Source of the DNA: Pogona vitticeps
Lineage: Eukaryota; Chordata; Lepidosauria; Squamata; Agamidae
Reading direction: 5' to 3'
NCBI RefSeq assembly: GCF_051106095.1
Contig: NC_135787.1
Coordinates: 173,747,001-173,811,000, forward strand
Length of the DNA stretch: 64,000 nt
The position numbers and the translations under genes were made by a program. Below the pieces are notes generated by a model. It saw only the letters and a program-made list of their open reading frames with translations. It had not been told where the DNA came from and searched no databases. Positions 1 to 13,025 of this stretch are shown piece after piece. The stretch's first letter is position 1, and each line of letters starts with the position of its first letter.

Positions 1-1699
1 ATGAGGAAAAGGTCTTGAACAATGGCGTCCGGGATCATTCATCAGGTTCAAAACATTATGTTGATTCCACTTGCAAAGAATTGCAAGTGACGGTCAGTTC
101 CTCATGAAAGATGGAGTTACTTGTTTCTTGAAAAGACAAAATTGTCAATATTTGTTCCAGACCATGGAAAAATAGTTTTTTAGGAGTAGCATCCTGCCTC
201 CAATCCTCTATCAAACAAGCAAAACAACCTAGACAGCTTCAAAATACATTTACTGTTAGGTTGTTTTGTATAATGTACAGAAAGTGTTGAGGGTTCTTCT
301 GAGCTATTCAGATGACCTCTGTTTGGGTCTGTTGGGCCGCAATGCCACCTAAGACATTTTGCTGCCTGATACCATGTACCACATACCTGGCACTATGTTT
401 GCAGTATCCAAAGCCAACCAAGTTATTTTGGCACCCAAGTGCTAGAAAATCTTTCCCTGTGTCTAGCAGTACAAATATGATAATTACAAGCAGATTGGCT
501 AACAGTTGCCTCCTCTTTTATGACATCCAGAATCTGCTGATTGAGGCAACAATGCCCCTCTACCTAAGGATAGGGCTGGCCCCACAGAACGACTATGCAT
601 GGTTGTAAATCAGTTCCTGGCTGAAAGCACCTGTATCTGTATGTTGGCATGTTGCTCAAAGACAAAGCATTATGTAGTTCTGCATGCACAAATGCTAGAT
701 GTTATTTTCCCACCCCATCCATCGGTTGCCATTGATTTTGTGCTAGTTGTTTGGCTATTCCTACAGTTTCTTCTTTTTTTCTCAAGAGTTTTTAATTGAC
801 CAAGTTTCCATTCATTTAATTGTCCACTCTAATTGGGATTAACATCAGATTTCAGCCCACAATTTTAGCCTATTCCTCTGGGCAGTTCAAAAATCTTGTA
901 TTCAATGGTACTTTACAGCATTAAGTCAGTGGGAGCTGACAGGCAGACTTAGGACAACAATGTTGAATGAATATATGGGGTGATGTCATCCATAGCTCAG
1001 TAGTGGTAGGAGGATGCTTTAGGGCATGGAATATCAACCTCCCACTGGTCAGTTATGAATTACTTCAGCACGTCATTATATCATTCTTTTTAAAGTAACT
1101 TTCTAACCATATTTTTAATCCATAATTCCCACTCTAAAGAAATTTTAAGGGGGTCTCTCACAAATGTTAAGAGGACTGGAGCACCCCTTTGTCCTTTTCA
1201 CAAACCAGGCAGTTTGGGAGTCAAACCAAGAACTGTCAGCAGGTGGAGAGTTAATGATTAGCAGAGTTGTGCAGAATTGTGTTTCTGGACTTCAAGCCGC
1301 AGAATTCCTTAGTCAGCAAGGACTGTTGTTGTGAGGGTAAAGAACTGTTGTGGGGATAAGGTGAGAAGGAGGAGCACCACGTACATGGTTTTAAACTCAT
1401 GAGAGAAAAAGCCCAACATAAAGGAAAAGTAATCGATAAAGAAGATTTTTAAAAATATCTCTGACTACCTGTGTTAAGCATGCAGTTATTCTTGGAAAGT
1501 AGAAATGATAAGGAGGTATCTGAAAATGGAAGGGAAAAATAGCAGGGATATAGCCATGTTGTCACAGAACAAATTCCATAAACCATATTGATGCTTCTAG
1601 TAAGCCATTGTTTGGGTTGGCCTAATAAAGATGTCACTTAAGTACATATTTTGAAGCTTGGAAAAGTCATGTTTTGTCTACACTGGACCATTATGTGGA
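1..1699. other. Intronic sequence upstream of AKR1D1 exon 3, no feature recognised
   Basis: I read both strands for AKR exon 2 (it would end near REDIFYCGK) and did not find it. No repeat family is recognisable here. Confidence 0.6.
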
Positions 1700-1799
1700 T
1701 TTAGGGAGGCAGGCAGTGGAAGACAGGAGGGCCTGGCGTGCTCTGGGGTCACGAAGAGTCGGACACGACTAAACGACTAAACAACAACAACAACAACAA
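1700..1799 (+). mobile_element. BovB (RTE) LINE 3' end, truncated
   Basis: About 100 bases ending in GTCACGAAGAGTCGGACACG, ACTAAACGACTAAAC and a (CAA)n tail, the BovB 3' terminus. Same family as 17525-18412 in the other orientation. Confidence 0.8.
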
Positions 1800-2214
1800 T
1801 CCAGTGCCAACAAGAACAACCACAGCAACAATGACAGTATTTCTAAGCTCTGGGGCAATTATACTACTCCAATAGCAGTTTAGCTCTCAGAATGGAATCC
1901 TTTTTTCAAACCATGTTCTATTGAATTTGAGGAGATGTTTGGGGGGCTTGCAGCCTTAATTATACTGCAAGAATAACTCTGTACATACAATTCTGGGAAA
2001 ACTACCATGGATAATGAAAACGTAGCTGTAGGGTTTTTGTTTTAAAAAACTTGCTACTTTATAGTCTTCCATTTTTAGTATTTTATGTGAGTGTGGCTGT
2101 CTCCGTTCATGTGGATATGCTCAAAAGGCCATGTTATACATTTCAAATTCAATCTGGAAGAGCTCTGTGGGGAAGATGCAACTTTATTTATATTTCATCT
2201 GTTTCTCCCCTTAG

Positions 2215-2331
2215 TTGTGGAACACGTGCCACCCACCAGAACTAGTGAAGCCAACTCTGGAGAAGACCTTAAAGACCTTACAGCTGGACTATGTCGATCT
2301 CTACATTATTGAGCTACCGATGGCTTTTAAG
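2215..2331 (+). CDS. AKR1D1: AKR1D1 exon 3 (residues 88-126)
   Basis: 117 bp, phase 0 at both ends, bounded by AG at 2213-2214 and GT at 2332. It starts [10 protein letters not shown] and holds Glu120 ([10 protein letters not shown]). Confidence 0.96.
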
Positions 2332-5300
2332 GTAAAGAGTTATGTGAGAGCTCCTCCTAGTGTCTGTCAATGGGAGCAATGAAAACTTTGAGCAATCCGT
2401 TGACATTTACAGATTATGTTCTCCTCCTTCAGCCTCTTCTGTACATACAGAAGACTGCTGTTTGACTTGAGTCTCAGAACGGCTATAAATCAAATGTTGT
2501 TGGTGTTGATTGCAATGGCTTGCTAGATGAGCTGGGCTAAGAGATTTGCATGGGACGTGGTGGTAAACCGCAGAAGCCTGTGCTGCAGGGTCAGAAGACC
2601 AAGCAGTCGTAAGATCGAATCCACGTGACGGAGTGAGCACCCATCACTTGCCCCAGCTCCCGCCAACCTAGCGCTTCGAAAGCATGCAAATGCGAGTAGA
2701 TTAATAGGGACCACCTCGGTGGGAAGGTAACAGCGTTCCGTGTCTAAGTCGCACTGGCCATGTGACCACGGAAGATTGTCTTCGGACAAAAAAGCTGGCT
2801 CTATGGCTTGGAAACGGGGATGAGCACTGTCCCCTAGAGTCAAACACGACTGGACAAAAATTGTCCAGGGGAACCTTTACCTTTACCTTTACCAAGGGTG
2901 TTCCTGAACAACCATCAGTAACTATCTTCCCACCTCCACTACAAGCACACAGAGAGAGCAAGGAGGTATGCCTTGCTTCACTGTGACATAGAATCATAGC
3001 ACTGGAAGGGATCAGGTGAAGAGTGTTTTCAGATGTTACTGTAATGAGCAATAGTTGTTGATAAAATATGGCAATACAAACTGCTTACTCATACATCTAC
3101 CAATAATATTGTGCTTGGCACAGTTTCCATTCACTGCTTGAGCTCAAGGAGAATTGAGCTTATGTTACAGCCCATATCCAAACTTCCCAAAGTGATTTGT
3201 AAATCAGCGTGATAGAATAATATAAGACTGAAAAATGGGGCTAAAGCTTAAAAATGACATCTCCCAGGCACAAATCAACATTCTTTATTGCAACCAGGGC
3301 TTGGAAAGCTTACATTTTTAGACTACAACTTCCGGAATCTCTTGGCCAACAAAAAAAGGAGTGGGAAGTGTAAAGCAGGCCATTTATTTGCTGATAGAAA
3401 TGGAAACCTTTGGACTGTCAGAAAGACAAACAAATGGGTCCTAGATCAAATCCAGCCTAGGCGATCTCTGGAGGCAAAAATTTTGAAGCAGAGGCTGTCC
3501 TACTTTGGGCGCATCATGAGAGGGCAGGATTCTCTAGAAAAGATGCTAAACCTCTTGAAGGTGGAAGACAGCAGGGGAAAAAGAAAACCAAGTATGAGAC
3601 AGGCTGGCTCCCTAAAGCAGTGGTTCTTAACCTTTGTTACTCGGATGCTTTTGAACTGCAACTCCCAGAAACCCCAGTCAGGACAGCTGGTGGTGAAGGC
3701 TTCTGGGAGTTGCAGTCCAAAACTCCTGAGTAACCCAAGGTTAAGAACCAGTGCCCTAAAGGAAGCTGTAGGCTTGAGTCTTTAGGAGCTGGGAGGGGCT
3801 TTCAAGGACAGGGCATTTTAGAGATCACTCATTCATAGGGTCGGCATTATTTGATTATTTTATTACTATAATTTATATAAACATACAAATGCATATACAC
3901 CTGATCCTCATGAAAAGGCGGATCACCCGGTCCAACACTTGTGCACCGGCTTTGTCTGCTGTCCAACTGCTTTTTAGTTGGTGGGCAACCAAAAAGCATA
4001 TGGATTGCTCATCTTTAAAATAAACTGAGCAGGCTTTTGCCGACAACTCCTCTGAATTTGACAACCCTTCAAACAGAGCAAAAGCAAAAAAGCAAAGCGT
4101 GCTGCTTATATACCACCCCATAGCACTTCAAGCACTCTCTGGGAGGTTTACAAGTTAATTATGCAGGCTACACATTGCCTCCCCAGCAAACTGGGTACTC
4201 ATTTTACCGACCTCGGAAGGATAGAAGGCTAAGTCAACCTTGAGCCACTACCTGGGATTGAACCCAGGTTGTGAGTACAGTTTTGGCTGCAGAAGAGCAG
4301 TTTAACCTGTCAAGTAGGATACACAACCATCTATAGAGGCTTGCTGGTGACAACGTTTTGTTACTCCAAAAGATGATGATGGCGTCAGTTACAACACAGT
4401 CCACATAGCACAGGCAATTGTGCAGCCTGGCATGCTTTGATGGGGCCATTCATAACTTCTTTGCAATACCAGCCGAACTATGGCTAGTGTACATTCTTAA
4501 AAACAAGAACAAACCTAATCCAAGATGGCGAAGTGGGCCTCCTTCCCTTCTTTTCATTATGTAGAGGGCATCTGGCTTCATGTTTGGCATCGTTAATTGA
4601 CTTCAGATTCGGTGACTGTCAAAATAAAGTCAAAATATGGAACTCTTTTATGTGGAGATTGAAAAATAGTTCCCAGTGTTTGGAATTTCCTGTTCCTCCT
4701 CTCCTCCCCTATCCCCACATCATTCATTTGAGGTATTGGTCATGCTGAAGGGTACTGACATCAGAACATGATAATCTGTTTTAGACCTCTCTTTGCGATG
4801 CTATTCCTGCCTGCTTTATTTCTGATCAAACATACAGGGAGAGAGACAGTTTGACCAAAACTTTGCAGTTTATCAGGCCCTAAATTAGAAATACAGGAGG
4901 AATGGAGTTGGATAAATGTTAGGAATAACTGCGAAGTTATTGTCAAGTTCTGTCCACCAGATATCTGCAGGCATATAAAATAAAAATGCCCTAAAATGCA
5001 ACATATCAACTTTTTCATGACAGCAACAATAGTCTTGAATTTCCTTTGAGTTTTTCAATTGGCCAAGCAAAGTAAAGCCTTGCTTAAATTAATCTCCCAG
5101 CCAGCATTCTATCTAGGGATTTATCCATTTACTACTGGCTTCTGCACACTCCCAATGCCACTGGGGGTGAAAAGAGAATACTGATGTATTGTGGATTTAT
5201 CTCCCTGTGCTTCCCCCCTTCTCCCTTTTTCTTTTTTCCAGCCTGGAGATGTTATTTACCCTCTGGATGAGAATGGGAAATGGCTATACCATGAAACAGA

Positions 5301-8300
5301 TTTATGTGCCACTTGGGAGGTGAGTAGTTTTGAAACTTCCAACATGATTGTCATGTTTTAACGTTGACCAAGATGGGCTCAAAATAATTTTAATCTAATG
5401 AAAGTTCTCCTCCATTTGCCTCTGCTTCAGTACTACCGCCACCTTGTTCAAAAGGGGGGGTGTATTCCTGATACAGTCTACCATTTTAAAATGCTCCACA
5501 TATTGAAACATCATGATTGTATGGAAACAACACAGTAAGTGTCATGAAGATCATAATATCATGAAGATGTCCGGTGTGATGCAGTGGACAGAATGATGAA
5601 CTAGGATTTGGAAGACGTAGGTTTGAATCCTCCTCAGCCATGGAAATTCACTCCCGGGATGGCACTGCTAAAACCACTCCCTAAATTTTCTCATGTGAAG
5701 CCCAGCACAACAAAGATAGCCATTGCCACCTCCCATATCAATAGTCAGAGATATTGCCTCTGCAGATGGAGTTTCTGGATATTATGGCTCACTGAGAAAT
5801 TATTATTGAGAGAAGTGCCCACTGTGGAGTTGTCCAAGCCTTTGTTTAAAACAAAACACTGGCTGTTATCACACAACTTGGTGGCAAAGAATTTTGTGTG
5901 CACTGTACTGACAGACCAGTTCTATATATGTACATACTAATTGACCAAATATTAGTCAGAAGGTGCACATTTAGCTGGCTTGCAACAACTATTGCTTAGA
6001 GGTCAAGGTAGCAGGGATGGGGGGACTTGTGAGTCAAGACTTGCAGTTGAGTCCAACATAAGTCGCACTTGTGCCATGACTCGGAAGCAACTTGGGAGAC
6101 TCAGAGGGGACTTGTGACTCGACTCATGACGCAAACCCATTTGCCTGAGTCATATTGTTGAGTCTCTATGGGCCTCCATACCTCCTGCTGCCGCCGCCAC
6201 CCACCACCACCATCTTCAGAGCCAGCAGGCCCAGCTTCCTTTACAGGAGTTGGCCGCTACCTCCACCCATGCATGCACCACCGAACTAGTAGGCTGGTGC
6301 ATCCACCTGGGAGGCAGGGGCTGGTTCCAAGAAAGGATGTTGGCCCATTGTTTGTGCATGTGCGCACATGCACAGAAACAGTAGGCCAACCTCCCTTTTA
6401 GAGCTGGTCCCATCATCTGTACATGAGCCAGCCTATCAGGTGGGTGACGCATGCATCAGCAGAGGTAGCAGTTTTCTCCTAGAAGGGAAGCCAGGCCTGT
6501 TGCCTCTGAAAATGGTGGTGGTGAGTGGTGGCAGGTGGCGGTGGAGGGTGGCAGTGGTGGCGGCAGGTAGGGAGGCCCACTGTCTTTGTGCCTGCGCCAA
6601 CCTATCAGCTGGGTGGCGTATGCTCAGTCCAAGTGTTCAGATCCAAGTCCCGAGTCCCAAGTCCCAGGGTGGGGCTAGTGACTTGAGACTTAGACCTGAG
6701 GGTTTGGATTCTGGTCCCAAGACTTGCCATCATCTCTGCAAGGTATGGACATATTTTAACGTGGAAAAAAAGGAGTGGATATTTTCAACTTTTAATTGAG
6801 GTAACCTTCGTGGGAGGAAAAATGGAAAAATAGTAGGAAAAGCAGAAGATCTAACATGAGATGGATTCACTTAGCATTATCTTCAGATGACAGGTCCTTT
6901 TGAAGGTCACTAAATTTTAGGGCCATCATAACTTAATGGCACATTAGAAGAACATTTTCAGCCTGTTGAAACCAGAGTAAACTAGGTATTTACTCTGATT
7001 TAAAACCAGATCTAGAAACTGTCCCATTTTTGGATTATAACCCTTGGATTATAACCCTTGGATTTTTGGATTATAACCTTTGGATTATAACTTCAGACAT
7101 CCTTCACACCCCCCCCCCCCAGCCAACGTGGATGGTGGGGCTGTGAGAGTTTTTATCCAGAGAGGGAACCTTTCCAAGATCTGGAAATAAGTCAGTAGTA
7201 AGCAAATAGTCAACAGGCTGAAAATGCTGTGATGTGCCCCATCAAGTTGCTTCTACTTGATTCTACTCAACTCAACTAAAATTAGAAGACTGTAAACCGA
7301 GACAGGGGAATAGATCATGTCACATACGTTGTAGACTGCAGTTCCATCAGCACCAAAAGAAAAGATTATCGGAATACTAGAACATGGAAGATCGCACGTT
7401 CTCCATCTCTGCCATAGCTGGCAAGCAGTTTGTCAGGATCCCTGAACAGTAGCCTGGATCAGCAGGACCTCCGGCGCTGGAAATTATTTCAGATTCAGAG
7501 TTTGGGATTGCATTAAGGTTTCCATTAAAATCGTTACTTTTCCATTAAGCAGGAGAGCAAACAAACTGATTTATATAGCCATGCAAAAATAAAGTTTAGA
7601 AAAGAACATATGATTACTGTTTCGAAAGCTGAACAATTTGCAGCACATCTCCTTGGCCTTCGCACCCTTTCAAAGGGCCATATACGGACCCTACAGCCAT
7701 GAGACCATCCCACCCCTCAGTATCGCTGAAGCCTTTAAAAAAGATTTCTTGGCTCAAAAAGGTGTTTTGTGCCCTGTAGAGAGTGAAGGGGTTTGAATTT
7801 TGCAATCCTTTGGGCCCCCCAACAGTCATTGGACACCCAGAAAAAGAAACATATCTTTCTGGACACTAGACAACATGAGGGATGTTCAGTAATACTTGAA
7901 AGGAGAAAAAAATGTTGGTGGGGTAGGAGTAGATATGGCTCCAGAGTCCAGGGGTTGGCACATGGGATCCCCAGGAGATGTGCGCCCCTTGTTTAGAGCC
8001 AGTATATTTCCCCCAGTCTTCCTGCCATTCTTTTCTAATATTGTTTCTTCCATTAATGTCTTCCTCTTCCACTTCCTTTTATTTGTTTCAGCTGCACTCT
8101 TCCATCTACAGGGAACAACGACATCTGCGTGTCTCCTTCACCTCCTTTAAGGTCGCACTCAAAGACCACTTCTTCAGCCAAGTCTGTTCTGAACTGTCCT
8201 AGCTTTCTCATCTTTCTGCACCTGGCTTTTCCCCTAAGCATCAGCTTCACTTTTCAGCCCATTTCGTTAATCTCATTTAAGGAAACAGCTGTACATCAAT

Positions 8301-11300
8301 TGCAGGCCTCTCATTTTTTTCTTCTCCATTTTGGCAGGCTCTGGAAGCATGTAAAGAGGCAGGACTGACAAAATCCATTGGTGTGTCCAATTTCAATCGT
8401 AGGCAGCTGGAAATGATTCTGAACAAACCAGACCTGAAGTACAAGCCTGTCAGCAACCAGGTAATGATGAGAAAGCATCAACAGATTAGGAGTGTGCATA
8501 GATTTGGTGTGTAAGTGATGGGACTGTGCTTTTCTTGCAGCACAACCCTAAGCCCATCTCTCTTTGTTTTACTATTCATACCAAGGAAAGACGGAGAGAA
8601 CTCATTTCAGTCTTTCCTTCATACTTGGGATATTTAGCCTTGAAAAAAGAAAACTGAGGGGAGATATGATAACACTGTTCAAATATTTGAAAGGCTGTCA
8701 TACAGAGGAAGGGCAAGATCTGTCCTCGATCATCCCAGAGTGCAGGACATGCAACAATGGGTTCAAGTTACAGGAAGTCAGATTTTGCTTGAATATCAGG
8801 AAAAACTTCCTAACTGATAGAGCAGTACAGCAATGGAACCAATTACCTCGAGAGGTAGTGAGTGCTCCAACACTGGAGGCCTTCGAGAGAAATTTAGACA
8901 ACCACCTGGCAAATATCCTTTGATTTGTATTCCTGCACTGAGCAGGACATTGGACTGAAGGGCCTTATAGGCCCCTTCCAACATCGTAATTCTATGATTC
9001 TAGGATTTGCCTTCCTGTGCACATGTGTTGACATTTATCACATGTGTTGACATAAATCAAAGCGATAAGAGTTTAATTCTTGTTCCAAGGGAAGGAGAAG
9101 CTCCTGTCTTGCCAACTGCTCTGTTTGTCAACTTAAACCTCAACCACAGCTCCTTGTTGAGGATTTCCTTGGCCTCCGATCTGAACCAATTAGAACATAA
9201 GGTTTCCACTTGTATTGGAGGGACGTTGTCCTGCCCCTTCCTCTCTTACACCTGCCTGAAATAGAGAAGAAACAAAACACAGGTTCAGCACTGAACTGTG
9301 GAGATTAAGGTGCTGGAGGCATTCAAGAGAAATTTAGGCAACCATCTCGCAGATATCCTTTTATTTTATTCCTGCACTGAGCATGAGTTGGACTCAATGG
9401 CCTTATAGGCCCCTTCCAACTTCCTTAGTCTATAATTCTGTGATTCTGTAAGTGTATGTATTTTCAAAATGGGACCTGCTAATTGTCCTCCTTTGGTATA
9501 ATAAAATTTCTGAATTTGCTGTAGTGCTTCAGTGGCAAAAAGACAATATCTCTTTGTCTGGGCCTTTCACATTAAATTAGCACTGAAACAAAGTCCTCGG
9601 TATATGAATGATTTTCACTGGTTATCTGCCCATTTCACCTCCTGGTGTGCCTTGTACCTGTCTACTAAAGTCCATGACCTTTGCTTTTGAACAGCTAATC
9701 TTAAGGGACTCTGGCCAAATTCTATTAGCATCCATGTGAGGCCAGTCTATGTCATCAGCCTAAAGCAGTGGTTCCCAACTTTGGGTTCCTATATGTTTTT
9801 GGATGATGATCCCCAGAAATCCTGAGCAGCACAGCTTATGGTGAAGGCTTCTGAAAATCTTAGTCCAAGAACATCTGGAGACCCTAAAGCAATACTGCAG
9901 TTTCCTATCACCTATTGTTGGTGCATGCAAAGTAATACTGGCAAGAGCCTGCATTTTAATGTATTCATGAAGGCTTTCACGGCCGGGATCTAATGGTTGT
10001 TGTGGGTTTTTCGGGCTTCTTGGCCGTGTTCTGAAGGTTGTTCTTCCTAACGTTTCGCCAGTCTCTGTGGCCGGCATCTTCAGAGGACAGCACAGAGACT
10101 GGCAAAACATTAGGAAAAACCACCTTCAGAACACGGCCAAGAAGCCCGAAAAACCCACAACAACCATAAGCCTGCATTTTGTCATTGTTACAAAAACTAA
10201 ATTGAAAAGGGGGCAGAATACATCCTCATTTGACTCTGTTATAGATAATTGTTTCTTCACTGATGGTCGCATTGCATCCCACCATAATAGACAAACTATT
10301 GTGATGGTTTAGTCTCCTTATTGGGATACCCAGTGTGGTGGAGTAGATATAGGGACAGATTAGGATTCAGAAGAGTTGAGTTTGAATCCCCACTCGGCTA
10401 TGGAAACTCACTTAAATATCTCACTTTTCTTGAAAGCCCTGTTAGGGTCCTTGTATACCACGATATATCACTTGCTGAAACAGTTGCTGTTGAATTAATA
10501 TCCAGCTGGTGGGCTCCCCATGGACAGGTAGCTGGTAATTTTGAACAAAATGTTAGATAGGCCTTTGGTCTGATCCTTACTCTTCTTACACTCATAATTT
10601 TTATTGTCCATGTTTGGCCCCATTTCTTGATTAGTGACGAGATGCTCAGAAACTCAGGAAGCTGTGTCATCAAAAATTAATTGCAGACCTGATTATGAAA
10701 GAATGATCTGGGGGACAATAAACTGCTAAGCATTTTTTTAGACAAAACCTACTGTGAGAATGCTGGAACCTAGTTTTCTTGGCAACCAGAAAAGATCAGT
10801 GTGTTCCATCAGCATAAATTTGTATCTGAAATGCTGGAGCTCGTTAGAATATGTGGCAAAACGGTCTTCCCCGAAATACACGGACTAATACATTTGAAGC
10901 CTTTTTCCTCACTTGCCTCAGAATCTCCAGTTTGAACAAAGTGGGGTTAACATGGACTGGGACTTCTGTTTCCACTGGGATTAACTTTGTAATAAATGTC
11001 ACATTCCCTCCATCAGTCCTGTGATAAAACCGGGCTAGCTCCACAAAACAGGCACTGTATTAATGAAACCTTGACCTCTGCTGATTATAATAATAACAAA
11101 TCAGCAAAGTTTTTTGCAGGTCTGGAAGAAATGAGGTTTCTCTTCCTTTTTTTCCCCAAGCCTTCAGCCCATCCAAATTGTTCTAGATCTATCATGGCTT
11201 TTCAGGAGAATGGTGTCCATATTGAAGATAAGGGAAGATAGTTTTGCCATGTGTTCCAATGAGTACTAGTCATGGGGCCATACTGTGAGTGAGTCAAACT

Positions 11301-12952
11301 GGTTGTGTGGATTGATCCTTGGATATGATCAGAATGGACATGCCTGTCATCTTTGAGTTGAGGGTCCGTTTCTTCATTTTGCACACAAAGGGTATTGTCC
11401 TCACTGGTTCACAGAATGAAAGCAGAGTAATGCCAGCAATTGTCATCAATGAAAGATCTGGACATGGGAAAAGGTTGATCATTGACTCACTAAATGTGAA
11501 CAGTTGTGGGGGAGTTTTCATCCTGATATTCTATATGGGCTGCCCAAGTCAGCATGTGGGAAATCAGAAACATGCGGTTGCATTTTAACCTGATCTTTAT
11601 AAAATGATGCGGCTCACCTCTTTGTAGATAAACTTGTATTTTGTCCATCCAGTGATATATCAGGGCTATGTTTTGGTGGCCTATGTCTTGGCCTCCTGAA
11701 GGTGGAAGGGAGCACCTTCTCCTTGATGTGAGGAAAAATGGATGCTTCGCCTGTAGGCATTGAAACTCAGAGGAGGCTTTCCCCTGGTTACTGCAGGTGT
11801 GTCTGTTGATGTATTTCTGCAAATTGTAGCCATGGAAACTTCAATCTGAACTTGAAACCTTAGGCCGAGGAACATTTTCCATCTGCTGCTTTGTCTACTG
11901 CAAAGTATAACCCCAGTTGCTTTTATTCTTGCTGGAGGAAAGATACAGTCTCTTTAGCTTTCTGTATGAAACCCAACTTTCCTTGTGGTTTATTTTGTTC
12001 TTAATCCTGTCCTTTCCACTTTGTCTCTGTAGATTGAATGCCACCCATATTTTACCCAACCCAAACTTCTGGAATTCTGCAGACAGCATGACATTGTTCT
12101 TGTTGGGTACAGCCCTCTTGGAACATCAAGAGATGAAAGCTGGTAAGCTTTTGCATTCAGGAAAACTGAGTTGAATCTTACAGGTCCCTGGACAACCATT
12201 TAAAGGGCCATAGATTACTTTGGAAGAGGGGAAAAAAAGGACCCACTCTTGGAGGGGAGGAGATCTGATCCTCAGAAATTTATTGTGACCACTCCTGAAA
12301 ATGCTGAGGTTAATTGCGGGGGAGAGGGGGAGGCAGGAAGGCCTGTAGATCTTGATATTCTCTCCAGCTTAATATGCCTGCAGCTGGCATACATGAATTC
12401 CCTCAGGTGAAAAAGACCATGAAGAGTTTTTTTAAAAAATCTCTCTCACTTCCTGTTTGCTGGAATAAGCTCAAGGGGCTTTGGGTTCTTAAGCACTTCC
12501 ATTGTCAGAGTTTCACCAGGTACTGTGAGTTTCCTTGATGACGTGGCTATGGATGAAGTAGAGGGTGATTAAATCTTGACTGGTTTAAGGAAACAAAAAT
12601 AGCAAATTAAAGACTGAAAGAATGAGGTGTGCCCAAACAATTGCTAACACTGAAATGATCTTGACATCAAATTCTGCATTCAGGACATAGAGCAAAGGCA
12701 GATGAAGTAGTGGTTTCTTGGTCTCCCCAGAGCCCTCCAGACATCTGTCCAAATCAGGCCCAGAATCACATTCGGACCCCATCCACTAAAAATCTTCCTT
12801 ATGAATATTTATGTTCTTTTCCTATTAATATTTATTTGAATATGAAAAAACATAGTACTTGGGAGAGGCATGCTATCCTTGGTATGCAACATTGTAGAAG
12901 AGCTATTTCCCCTTAGACAAGCTCTCTCTCTCTCTCTCTTTCCCTCCTCCCC

Positions 12953-13025
<73 letters not shown>

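Noticed and set aside
3288-3785. A 165-codon + strand frame considered as a host gene
   Set aside because: It runs through an RTE LINE fragment and the MITE inserted in it, so the openness is accidental.
9007-9264. The 85-codon frame in segment X as a gene
   Set aside because: It is open in both copies, but they are too similar for that to mean selection, and nothing matches it. Kept only as a repeat.
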